DNA of 64,000 nucleotides. Origin: Aphelidium insulamus. Its lineage: Eukaryota > Aphelidiomycota > Aphelidea > Aphelidiaceae. The notes under the pieces were generated by a model. That model was not told where the DNA came from. It was given only the letters and a program-made list of their open reading frames with translations, and made no database searches. Where the stretch lies: assembly GCA_036784855.1 (NCBI GenBank), contig JAZDSV010000007.1, positions 124,001 through 188,000 on the forward strand, in the 5' to 3' direction. Shown in pieces: positions 55,887 to 64,000 of this stretch. The position numbers and the translations under genes are program-made. How positions within the stretch are numbered: the stretch's first letter is position 1; the number at the start of each line of letters is the position of its first letter.

Positions 55887-57087
55887 ATGGCCCGCCAACG
55901 CGCTCAGATACTGCGCCGACGTGTGCCGTGGTATCGCCGCGCGATGCAAGCCCCGGGTGACCTGTATCTGCGTGTGTGCGAGTGGCAGAACGACCTGGCG
56001 GACCAGGTGGACAACATGCCGCCGTGGACCGTCATCTCCACAGGCCTGATGCTGGATGCATGTCTGCTGACGCTGCGCATCTGTCGCTACTCGGCACTGG
56101 TAGTGCACGCCACGCTGCATGGGCAGGGTGCGACTGGACATAATGCTGGTGTTCAGGGCTGGGTGCCGCGAGTGATGGTGGCCAGGCTGTGTGTGACGGC
56201 GGAGGCGGTGCTGGCATTATGCTCCATATGGCCGTTGCTCGTGGCGCTGGGCAGGCATCGCAGCTACCAGTTGTTATGTGTGGACCCCGACGACCCGGCG
56301 CCTTCTCCGAATGCCCGGTTGGTGGAGCTGCCCGCCGAGGTGGCCGACGAGCGAGATGTGGAAGTAGATTCGGCAAAGTCGGCAATGAGTCGATTAGTTA
56401 GTCTCTGGCTGCCCCGCAGGTTGTCGAGGCAAAAGTATGGCGGTACTGGTGGCGTCGATAATGTGGCTGAGAGCGTGGAAGCAACCACAGCACCGCGTCA
56501 AGTATGGCAGCTGTCTGTCTGGCAGCCGTCAATTGTTCACCTTCGACTGGCAGCGTAAGCACACAGTATGTCATTAGCATTCAACTAAATTTTATAGCAT
56601 CTACTCTCCGCTCCACGTGGCACTCATATACTACGTGGCCGTGTCCAATGTGCATTATGTGGCGACATTCGGGGTGTTGATGTCGGTGACGGCGCTGATG
56701 CTGCTTGCGCGATTCGAGCAGTGGGAGCGGGATCAGCGCCTGTTGCACGCTCAGAGCCACGACGAGTACACCAGGCGATTTGTGTACCCGCGCGTGTTTC
56801 CCCCTAGGCGCAATGTCGGTGTGACTGTCGCCTGTACCGCCAGCACTAGTGGGGAAGCAGATGATTATAATGATGTCGATGCAAGGAGAATGCTGGGCGG
56901 CCATTCCAGTGCAGAGGCCGTAACACCGCGTCTGGACCGCGTGTACCCCGCCGCCACGTCACCCGCGACATCACCCGCCGAGCGGCCATCCGCCACCAAG
57001 ACCACACTCAGCAATCCGTTCCAGCGACGGCACCGGCTCGAAGAAACAACGCCGCGCCGAAATCGATCTGTTTTAAGCGCCTTGTGA
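55887..57087 (+). CDS. NUR1: Nur1/Mug154-type nuclear rim membrane protein
   Basis: Inner nuclear membrane protein that, in yeast, works with Lem2/Heh1 in rDNA and heterochromatin tethering. Exons 55887..56554 and 56598..57087, 385 residues. The family hallmark is clear: RQVWQLSVWQPSIVHLRLAAIYSP, followed by HVALIYYVAVSNVHYV and later YTRRFVYPRVF. There are membrane segments near residues 45-70, 95-118 and two after the intron. Charged, disordered ends face the nucleoplasm in relatives. The intron (GTAAGC donor, CTAAAT branch) splits LA|AIYSP. The assignment rests on the WQLSVW block recalled from fungal Nur1 proteins. Confidence 0.8.
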
Positions 57088-57180
57088 CAGTGTGCATAAA
57101 ATTTGTTTTTTTCCTATCTCGTCGTGCAATACTGTGTGTAATACATTGATAATACATTGACAATACACGCAGCGTGAGAC

Positions 57181-57677
57181 ATGAGCACGCGGAGGGGCCA
57201 CACGGCACTTCCACCGTCGCCGGCACGCTCACAGCGACGCCACCAACAGGCAGATGTGGCTGAGGAGGGAGACGGGGACAAGGTTGATGACTCCAAACTA
57301 CTTTCAGTTGGACGCGTCAGCTCGCGGCCGCCGTCACCACCGCCGGGCGCCGCGCGTGCCGTCAAACGACGTGCGCCCACATCCACCGCCGACGTGTCGT
57401 CGTCGACTACAACCACTGAACCGACCGATGAGCAGGCACGTCAAAATCAACTGTATTATCAGTACTTGCTCTTGACATCAATGTGTAGCTGGAGTTGTTA
57501 CGCCAATTCGACATGGACAGCCGCTTCGGACCGGGTGTAGGCATGACGCGTATGTCGCGGTGGGAGCGTGCGCAAAAGTTGGGCAAGCAGCCACCAGAAG
57601 CGGTGCGGCAGCTGTTGGAAACCTATCCCACCGACAATCAGGCGGTCCAGCAGCACATATGGAGTTCCATATTGTGA
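57181..57677 (+). CDS. POLD4: DNA polymerase delta small subunit (POLD4 / Cdm1)
   Basis: Fourth, smallest subunit of DNA polymerase delta, binding PCNA and stabilising the complex. The C-terminal exon 57489..57677 has the family core LELLRQFDMDSRFGPGVGMTRMSRWERAQKLGKQPP and LLETYPTD. The N-terminal exon starts at ATG 57181 (MSTRRGHTALPPS) and is basic and Ser/Pro-rich; the PCNA-type motif is not obvious. The frames of the two parts differ, so an intron is needed: acceptor at 57488 (GTGTAG), donor best at 57394 (GTGTCG) by phase, giving 133 residues, but this donor is weak and the boundary uncertain. Present in fission yeast and animals, absent from baker's yeast. Confidence 0.8.
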
Positions 57678-58032
57678 CCACTATGTATAAAGTTCTTTGC
57701 GTATACAGTAAGTTCTTTCTGTCGCAGTAGGTGATAGCTTATGAGTGAATGCTATGGAAGTTGATTGTGACTACATCCCATATTGTACTCATCTCCTCCG
57801 CGCTTCAGCTGTAGTGTTAACGTCCACCATTATTACGCACATACCATTGTATAACACACATTATATCCGAGAACATGCATTTCAGTGATAAACATGCACT
57901 TCATATTCATCCCTTCCACAGCAATGGCAAGTCGAATGAAACACCTGAAACACGAATCTGATTGTGTGACACGTCGCGTTTCATGTGAGCATTTTCTTCG
58001 TGCTACATAGTTTATCATTCAAAAAATTTACA
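57678..58032. other. Intergenic, no gene seen
   Basis: About 355 bp between POLD4 and the first pseudoprotease gene; promoter of the latter presumably here. Confidence 0.5.
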
Positions 58033-58999
58033 ATGCGCTGTCTGCTCTCATCTTTAATCGTACTCAGCGCACTATATGGCCACCTTAATGCGGCTCCAAA
58101 GACCGTTACTGACACCCTTCATAATGACGACGATGAAACAGTGGTCAGCGCGGACGCGCTAAACGTTTCTCAAATGCCGGGTAGGACAATGTCCAATATC
58201 ATGGGCACAGAGACTACTGCACAATTGTACCAGAGACGAAAGTGGCTGGCACGTATCGTGCTTGGCAGCCTTACGGTGTGCACTGGCACAATTATTGGCG
58301 TGAATCGTCTGCTGACTGCTGCAAGTACGTGAATTACGTGTTGTATGTGCAAAAATTATTTCATGGTCGCTGATGTCCCTGACAGGCTGCTGGCTCAGTG
58401 CGACTGATCAATACAGGGCGGAAGTGCATGTCGGTGTTTCCAACTTGTTGGTCGATGACCCAGCTAATCCAAAGTTACTCGTGATGAAAGTCGTGGATAT
58501 TAAGGCTCACTACAGATATAACTCGGACACCAGAGACTATGATGCCGCTGTGTGGTATCTGAGCAATGGCGAGAGCATAAAGCCGCATGATTTTGTCAAG
58601 CTGTACAGGAAGCCGCGGGTAACTACAAACTTCAATGCCGTGGCCTTGGGGTGGGGCAAAACTGGGCCGCAGGGAGAATTAAGCACTTTCTTGGGGCAGG
58701 TGCATCTACGGGTTCACAGCTGGAAAGACTGTCGAGCCGCTTGGCTGAACAAAATTGATTTTACACCCAGAATGATGTGCGCCTCGTCCTTAACGCTTGG
58801 GGACAGTGTTTGCAACGGAGGTCCGGCTAATGCTCTGAGGGGAGATGAGGGCGGTCCATTGATTATGCCACTTCGAAAAGGCAAGCGGCCTGTACAGTTG
58901 GGCATACTGTCCTACGACGGAAATTGCGGGGCAGACGGTCCCCCTGTGTACACCAAGGTGTCCCAAGTGTTGGATTTCATTGAAAATCACCTTCAGTAA
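58033..58999 (+). CDS. Secreted trypsin-like pseudoprotease A
   Basis: Exons 58033..58324 and 58386..58999, 301 residues. Signal peptide (MRCLLSSLIVLSALYGHLNA), then the trypsin fold, but IVGG is IMGT, the catalytic His is Ser (LLTAASC) and the catalytic Ser is Glu (RGDEGGPL). The Asp strand (YDAAVWYL) and cysteines of the fold are kept, and the end VYTKVSQVLDF is normal. It therefore cannot work as a serine protease but the fold is conserved, as in clip-domain and other serine protease homologues that act as binding partners or decoys. The intron sits at the AAH position as in the active gene. The next copy at 59249 shares the same losses, so the change predates their duplication. Confidence 0.85.
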
Positions 59000-59248
59000 C
59001 GGACGTAGTAAAAAGTCATGTGCCTAATGCCCCTCATAATATATTAATATCAAAATATATGTTCTTCGTAAAATGCTGCAAGATGTTTTCTCATCGGATG
59101 ACATTTATAGTGAAGTGCATTGAATGCACGATACAATCTCCTTCCACTTGCGATTGGGTGATTCTGGTGTAACAGCACACTCACGTTACGTGCTAACATT
59201 CACGATACGCACCACTCATACATACAACATGACTTAGATAGTATAAAT

Positions 59249-60163
59249 TTGACAAAACTGCTCCTGATTTGCGCGCTCGTCTGGCAGATACATGCGCGCC
59301 CAAATGGCGTTGGCGGAGGTAAAAACGTCACGGATCCACAGTACATATCATCGGGTGCACCGGTGTCCAACATCATGGGAAGCGAAGATGTGCCGCAGCT
59401 CTACTTGAGTCGCAAATGGCTGGCACGCATTATGATAGCTACCAACACTCTATGCACAGGTACCATGCTAAATTCGTATCGATTGTTGACGGCCGCAAGT
59501 GAGTAATATTTGGCTCTATAATTTGGCGTAGTTGCCTAACTGTTGACAAGCTGTGTGATCGATAGCACTGATCAACCGCGTGTAAGAGTTCAAGTTGGAG
59601 AGTTTACTACGATTAGTCCATCTACGGACAATATGATGTCGGTACAGGAAATCCATCAGCACCCACAGTATAATCCCAAAACCAGGGAGTATGATGTGGC
59701 AGTGTGGTATCTAAAATGGGAAAAAGAGCAGCGCCATTACATCAAAAAGAAGGACCACGGTCGGCTGTACTCTAAGCCGAAAATAACTTCCAACATTCAA
59801 GCGGTAGCTCTTGGCTACGGCTCCACCGGCCCGCAGGGAGGATTAAGCAAACTCTTGGGAATGATTCACGTGAATGTGCTAAAACGAAAATTTTGCAAAA
59901 AAATTCTCAAGGGACACGTAAAGTTTACCAAGAATATGATCTGTGCAAGAGCGCGCAAGGTTGGCCGCAGCGTGTGCAATATTATATCTGGCAACAACCC
60001 ATATGGAGATCAGGGTGGCCCGCTGATTATGCCACTTCGTAACGACAAACGGCCCGTACAGTTGGGCATTCTCACTTACGATTCAAACTGTGGACATGAT
60101 GGCCCCGCTGTGTACACCAAGGTATCAAGCGTTGTGGATAACTTCACATCATACAATGTGTAA
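59249..60163 (+). pseudogene. Trypsin-like pseudoprotease B, start codon lost
   Basis: Homologue of pseudoprotease A: hydrophobic leader (LLLICALVWQIHA), SNIMGSEDVPQLYLSRKWLARI, LLTAAS, YDVAVWYL, and YGDQGGPLIMPL where the Ser is Gln. The frame opens at TTG 59249 with no in-frame ATG, where the sister has ATG. The splice site is also odd: the best donor (GTGAGT at 59501 or so) does not match the phase of the exon starting C-TGT-GTG at 59551; a GTAATA donor 6 bases on fits but adds an Asp. The rest of the reading frame (exon 2 to 60163) is intact. Either a young pseudogene or a gene with a non-AUG start. Confidence 0.65.
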
Positions 60164-60380
60164 ACTGGAGGAAGTATTTGGTCCACCTAGAGTGACATTT
60201 ACAGAAACGAATAAAGTGCAAGTACATACATAGTACGTACATAGTGTCAAATTGACACTGTCAATAATATTCCATGTATGGTATGTATGTGTTGTGATAA
60301 TGCAAGCCGACGGGCCTAACCACCTAGTTGGCACGGAATAGCGCTTCCTGCGTGACTGCAGGATTCCGTCAGTCACACAT

Positions 60381-60435
60381 ACGATAAATATATATTCATA
60401 TATATTCACAGATATACATATACATATATATATAT
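60381..60435. repeat. AT-rich ATATAC-type low-complexity tract
   Basis: Degenerate TATA/ATAC repeats directly before the BAR gene stop at 60436. Confidence 0.8.
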
Positions 60436-61395
60436 CTACACACCCTGCATTTCATCGATTTCCGGCACAAGTTCAGACAGCGCCTCGTAGCCACTCTTGA
60501 AAAAGTTGAGCTGTGCCGCCACCAGGTCCGACAGGTTCCGCAGCGGTTCGGGACTGTCCACGCACAGGTGCATCTTGTGCATGGCATCCTGCAGCGCCTG
60601 TTGCAGCTCCTGCTCCGCCTGCTGCAGTTCCGCCTGTGCCGCGGGCAGTTTGGACGCCGGCGCCGACTTCATGGTGGACTTGGCGGCGTTGAGGGCCAGG
60701 CGGGCGCTCTGTACCGCACGGCGACTCTTTACGGCGAACGCGATGTTGGTGTTCAGGGTGGCTGTCCAGGGCTGCACAAACTTTTGCACCACGGTCGTCT
60801 CCATCTGCAACCGTGCACTGCCCAGCTTGTCCTGTGTGTTGCTGTACTTTTTCAGCGCGGCCCCTAAGAGCGTTGGAGTCAAGTATAGCTCGATGAAAGT
60901 ATATATTGTACGCATACACTCAACAATATGTACATCAGCTCATACCGAGAGGCTCCTGCTCGCCCAGAGCCAGGGCACCCTGACTACTGGCACGGGCCAG
61001 GGCGTGGGCAAACGTTGGTGGCACAGCATCCCCGCTGGCAGACTGCGCCGCCTGGTCATGGCCCACCGCCGGCTTGATCACCAGATCGTTGATTTTGCCG
61101 TACACGTCCTTGACGCTCTCGGCAACGGACGGGTCGTAGTCGTTGGTGGTGAAGTTGCGGGACAGACGGAGAAAGGTCTCGTACAGCGTCTTCACTTTGT
61201 CCAGCTTGGCCTCCAGCAGGCGGTACTCTAGCGGCAACTCGGTCACGGTATCTACCCGGCGTAGTGAATATGTTGTACATATTGTTGCAATGCAGCACCG
61301 CGGACACACATACCGGGATCCACGGCGCCCAGACGCTCCTGTGCATACTGCTTGGCCTGGCCAAAGCCGCGCGCGATGCTGGCAAAGTGCTCCAT
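60436..61395 (-). CDS. BAR-domain protein, Gvp36-like
   Basis: Membrane-curvature protein of the Golgi/endosome system in fungi. Exons 61395..61314, 61251..60946, 60863..60436; 271 residues. Motifs: GFGQAKQYAQERLGAVD (amphipathic N-terminus that may insert in membranes), TELPLEYRLLEAKLDKVK, then long helices (LGSARLQMETTVVQKFVQPW, AELQQAEQELQQAL) ending in FFKSGYEALSELV. The last helix and the KxxR basic residues match BAR dimers. The 5' ATG is preceded by no upstream in-frame ATG. A GTGTGT after the last residues might be another donor, so the C-terminus could be longer. Confidence 0.82.
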
Positions 61396-61485
61396 TTGTG
61401 TGTGATTGCTGATTTCAGCGATTAACACGGAGAATACACGCAGATATCACGCACACTTAAATCGCCACTTCCAATATACTCTTAT

Positions 61486-62173
61486 TTATTCATCTAACGC
61501 ATCATCAATCGCCTCTGTATTAGCAGCATCTGCACACGGTTTGATGGATGAAGCTGGACGAAGCTTTCGCAGTGGTATAACGGCATTCAACGCCCTCTGC
61601 CAATGCCTGTCCATCTCCTTGCAACCAACGTCGGCGTCGGCCATCTTGGACTCTTGCAATGCCACTATAATTTCAAACACGTGGTTGACGGTGAGAACAC
61701 GGCGCGACGCCATCTTGATGTGCTCCTTGATGGGCAGCTGTGCAGTCCTGATACCCAGCTCTTTGGCCCTGTTCAGACAGACATTCTTGTGCCTATTCTT
61801 GTCCACTATTCCGCCGATAACGTATGTGCACTGCGGGTCAAAGTCTGTCAGGACCGTCTCTGCGTCTGCAGTCAGGTAGACCAGCTGGTCGCGGTCATGT
61901 ACTTGCTCCATGCTTTCTGTGTGCAGCTTGCAGTGTCCCTGATATTTATTTTGTATAAGAAACAACAATTGTGAATTAAACTCACCGTCCAGTTGGTGTG
62001 GTCACGGACAACCGTGTTGAAGCGGTCAAGTGCACGTTTATCTAGCCCGCACACCGACAGATGCACCGGCTTGGCAGTGTTCCTATTCCTCGCATAGCAC
62101 CGCGTAATCTGTGCCACCAAGCTCACGATTTCCTGATATTACTATCTCTTATATCTTACACCTATATAAATAA

Positions 62174-62212
<39 letters not shown>

Positions 62213-62642
62213 CGTGATATCTTACATGGTCAAGCATCAGGTCATCAAAGGACGCGTCGATGCACACGGACAGATCGCTCCAGTCGATCGGTGCCAGTGC
62301 GCGCTTAATCATCATCACGGGCGGCAGTTCCTCGAGCGGCGGACGGCGTCCAGTATTGATGTTGTTGCTGTGGTCGTCGCCGCCGTCAGTGCTGCTGGCC
62401 AGGAGGGCACGTTTGCGCGCCTGTCGCTCCTTGTGCTTCTCGCGTCGCTTGATGGCTCGCGCCTCGCGGCCAGCCTCCCAGGCATCGCGTCGGCGCTGCT
62501 TCCGCAACTGGTTCTTGCTAAGCACAGGTGGTTCATGCTGTGGCAGTTGCAGTTGCTGTTGTTGTGTCTCTGTGCAGGTGCAGGCGGCGGTGCTGGTGGC
62601 TGAAGGGCCGGTTTCCTCCGACATATCAGCTCCCTTGTCCAT
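61486..62642 (-). CDS. TRM10: TRM10 tRNA (guanine-N1)-methyltransferase
   Basis: SPOUT-type enzyme that methylates N1 of guanosine 9 in tRNA. Exons 62642..62226, 62132..61986, 61938..61486; 338 residues. N-terminus Lys/Arg-rich coil (QLRKQRRRDAWEAGREARAI), PIDWSDLSVCIDASFDDLML, then TYVIGGIVDKNRHKNVCLNRAKELGIRTAQLPI and RRVLTVNHVFEIIVAL, the AdoMet knot. NAVIPLRKLRP is the conserved end. The first intron contains the CA/TA tract. Starts 39 bp from divergent NAA38. Confidence 0.92.
62174..62212. repeat. (CA)n(TA)n microsatellite in TRM10 intron 1
   Basis: Roughly 16 bp of CA followed by 22 bp of TA, inside the intron 62133-62225. Confidence 0.9.
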
Positions 62643-62681
62643 TGTATATTTTTTTCTTGATTTCTTTCTTCACACTTGATC
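62643..62681. promoter_or_regulatory. 39-bp shared divergent promoter region
   Basis: Lies between the TRM10 and NAA38 ATGs. Contains TATATTTTTTT and TTTCTTTCTT pyrimidine tracts. Both genes must draw their 5' leaders and core promoter from it or from coding sequence. Confidence 0.6.
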
Positions 62682-62998
62682 ATGGCCGATTTGAAGGCGA
62701 CCGTGTTGGCGCACATGGAAGCCGCGCAGTGGCAGGTGCATGTCAGCGATGGGCGCACGCTGACGGGCCGCTGCACCTGCGTCGACTCTAGCATGAATCT
62801 CATTATGGAGAACACGCGTGAGACACGGCCAGGTGCGTGATTATGGGGCAATTATAAATATAATTATATTGACCACTTATAAACTCTTCGTCACCACCAC
62901 CATTAGATGCAGACTATGTGCGGCGAGTGGGTGTGGTCATGGTGCCGGGGCGTCACATTGTGCGCATCGAGACCGAGGAGGAGATGCTCGAGACTTGA
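62682..62998 (+). CDS. NAA38: NAA38 / Mak31-type Sm-like subunit of NatC
   Basis: Auxiliary subunit of the NatC N-terminal acetyltransferase. Exons 62682..62832 and 62907..62998; 80 residues. A short LSM fold: WQVHVSDGRTLTGRCTCVDSSMNLIM (Sm1) and GVVMVPGRHIVRIET (Sm2); the GxVMVPGxHIV pattern is typical of NAA38 rather than spliceosomal LSm proteins, which read IRGxxI. The intron (74 nt) has a TTGAC branch. Confidence 0.82.
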
Positions 62999-63167
62999 TC
63001 AATTGATATTTGCATCTTTGCAGTCTCTCCACACTGCGTCCCTCCACCCACTACATTATCTGTACACCTCTGTGTGCATATGCTAGCATATGTATGAGAG
63101 TCCAAACGTGTTGCATTGTAGGGGAAAAATATGTTGAACAGTTAGAGCACACACAGATACACACACA

Positions 63168-64000
63168 ATGCTGATTGAAGAGCTGGTTGGAGTGGGCGAG
63201 CGGGTTCGCGCCGTGGAGGACGCCCAGCTGTTGTCGGCGCTGTCTGTGGCTGCTGCTGCTACTGCCTCCTCCTCCTCCACGAATGACATTAATAGCGGGG
63301 ATCCCAATGGAGAGAGCGTGCGCTTCACACCCGAGCCGGGGTTCGTGCTCAAGACCACGGCGCTGGAGAGGCGTGGTGGTGGTGCTGGTGATGGTGCCGT
63401 GGATAGTGGCGGGCTGATCACGGCCCGTGCCGATGACAAGGTGGTCAAGGTGTTTATCAATGTGGGTCAGTCGGCGCACATGCCGCCGCCGCAAGTGGCC
63501 GCCCCGAATAAGATTATTGCTGCCGCTGATGAGGCGCATAATGAATTGACACACCGGCTGGCAATGTCTGTGGCTGGCGGTGCTCCGGCGGTGCTTACTT
63601 CTCGCGAAAATACAACCGAGAGAATTGTACGCCGCGATGTGGACAAGTTGGGCCGGCCGTGTTGCGTGATCGACCTGTGCCTGCACCCGGACGCCGTCCA
63701 GCATTGCCAGCTGATGGATGCCGCCACGCTGGCCACCTCTGACACTGTCGAGTCCATATTGCAGTGGCTGGAGGCTAAACTGGCGGCCACCGATACGCCG
63801 TTAACGTTTTCACGCGGAGGTATTCACATACCATACAGTTTAGTTTTTATATTATAATTTATTTGGTCCAGCCATCACATTCCCCAAAATGAAGTGCAAG
63901 GGCAGCCTGCGTGAACACTGCATTTATAGACGGAGTCGAACCGACTCTGCCGCGCCACACTCGAAGGCTGGTACTACGAATAGCATCAAGTCTCTGGCAG
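63168..64000 (+). CDS. PIH1-domain protein (Nop17/PIH1D1-like), partial
   Basis: Adaptor of the R2TP/Hsp90 co-chaperone complex in its family. Exon 1 63168..63819, exon 2 from 63872 to beyond the window. N-terminal PIH1 domain: TPEPGFVLKTTAL, VVKVFINVGQSAHMPPP, CCVIDLCLHPDAVQ, LSRGG|AITFPKMKCKG-like join. PIH1D1 carries the phosphopeptide site in this domain. The CS-type C-terminal domain would lie outside. The intron is 52 nt. Confidence 0.82.

Noticed and set aside
63925-63975. Perfect B-box-like GGTTCGACTCC on the minus strand, suggesting a tRNA
   Set aside because: No matching acceptor and anticodon stems could be drawn, the T-stem has a mismatch, and the stretch is coding sequence of the second PIH1 exon.
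1-64000. CRISPR arrays, operons, rRNA genes
   Set aside because: None seen; the sequence is intron-bearing eukaryotic DNA.

Overview
This is nuclear DNA from a compact eukaryotic genome, almost certainly a fungus. The strongest fungal markers are an adenylate cyclase whose class III catalytic domain follows a PP2C-like domain, a Nur1-type nuclear rim protein ending in the characteristic WQLSVW block, a Gvp36-like BAR protein, and a Set2 with AWS, SET, post-SET, WW and SRI parts. PTEN, POLD4, DDAH and a GT10 fucosyltransferase are absent from baker's yeast and point to an early-diverging lineage. I cannot name the species. Introns are short (mostly 38-95 nt) with GTACGT/GTAAGT/GTGCGT donors, CTAAC/CTGAC/TTAAC-like branch sites and AG acceptors; two use GC-AG. 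Intergenic gaps are often under 100 bp. Exon coordinates below were read by hand from splice signals, reading frame and protein continuity.

Layout. 1-11 kb: C-terminal half of adenylate cyclase, a giant ankyrin/coiled-coil protein, and a C2H2 zinc-finger protein. 11-14.1 kb: three neighbouring genes for small, very basic proteins with signal peptides, at least two carrying bZIP-like basic motifs. 14.1-22.3 kb: housekeeping genes on the minus strand (EI24, SPB1 rRNA methyltransferase, GT10 fucosyltransferase, Ctk1/CDK12 kinase). 22.3-28.7 kb: an expanded tandem family of small two-helix membrane proteins (five intact, two broken) interrupted by a secreted ankyrin-like protein. 28.7-36.1 kb: SLU7, a kelch/TM/kinase receptor, a DnaJ protein, and a broken second copy of the kelch kinase. 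36.2-45.8 kb: a secreted C4HC3 zinc-finger protein, DDAH, a GPI-type surface protein, SET2, a Gfo/Idh/MocA oxidoreductase and a second secreted ankyrin-like protein. 45.9-50.2 kb: DHX33-like helicase and PTEN. 50.3-60.2 kb: a trypsin-like cluster (one active gene, three decayed copies, two homologues without the catalytic His and Ser), split by a Crypton-like tyrosine recombinase gene, NUR1 and POLD4. 60.4-64 kb: BAR protein, TRM10, NAA38 and the start of a PIH1-domain gene.

How they fit together. The core genes cover signalling (cAMP, PTEN, Ctk1), RNA work (SPB1, SLU7, DHX33, TRM10) and chromatin (SET2). Between them lies an accessory set rich in signal peptides, tandem copies and pseudogenes: bZIP-like proteins, ankyrin-like proteins, a zinc-finger protein, proteases and pseudoproteases, a surface protein and a receptor kinase. 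Secretion signals on proteins with domains that normally act inside cells make this set the most interesting part of the window; a role as effectors acting on another organism is inference only.
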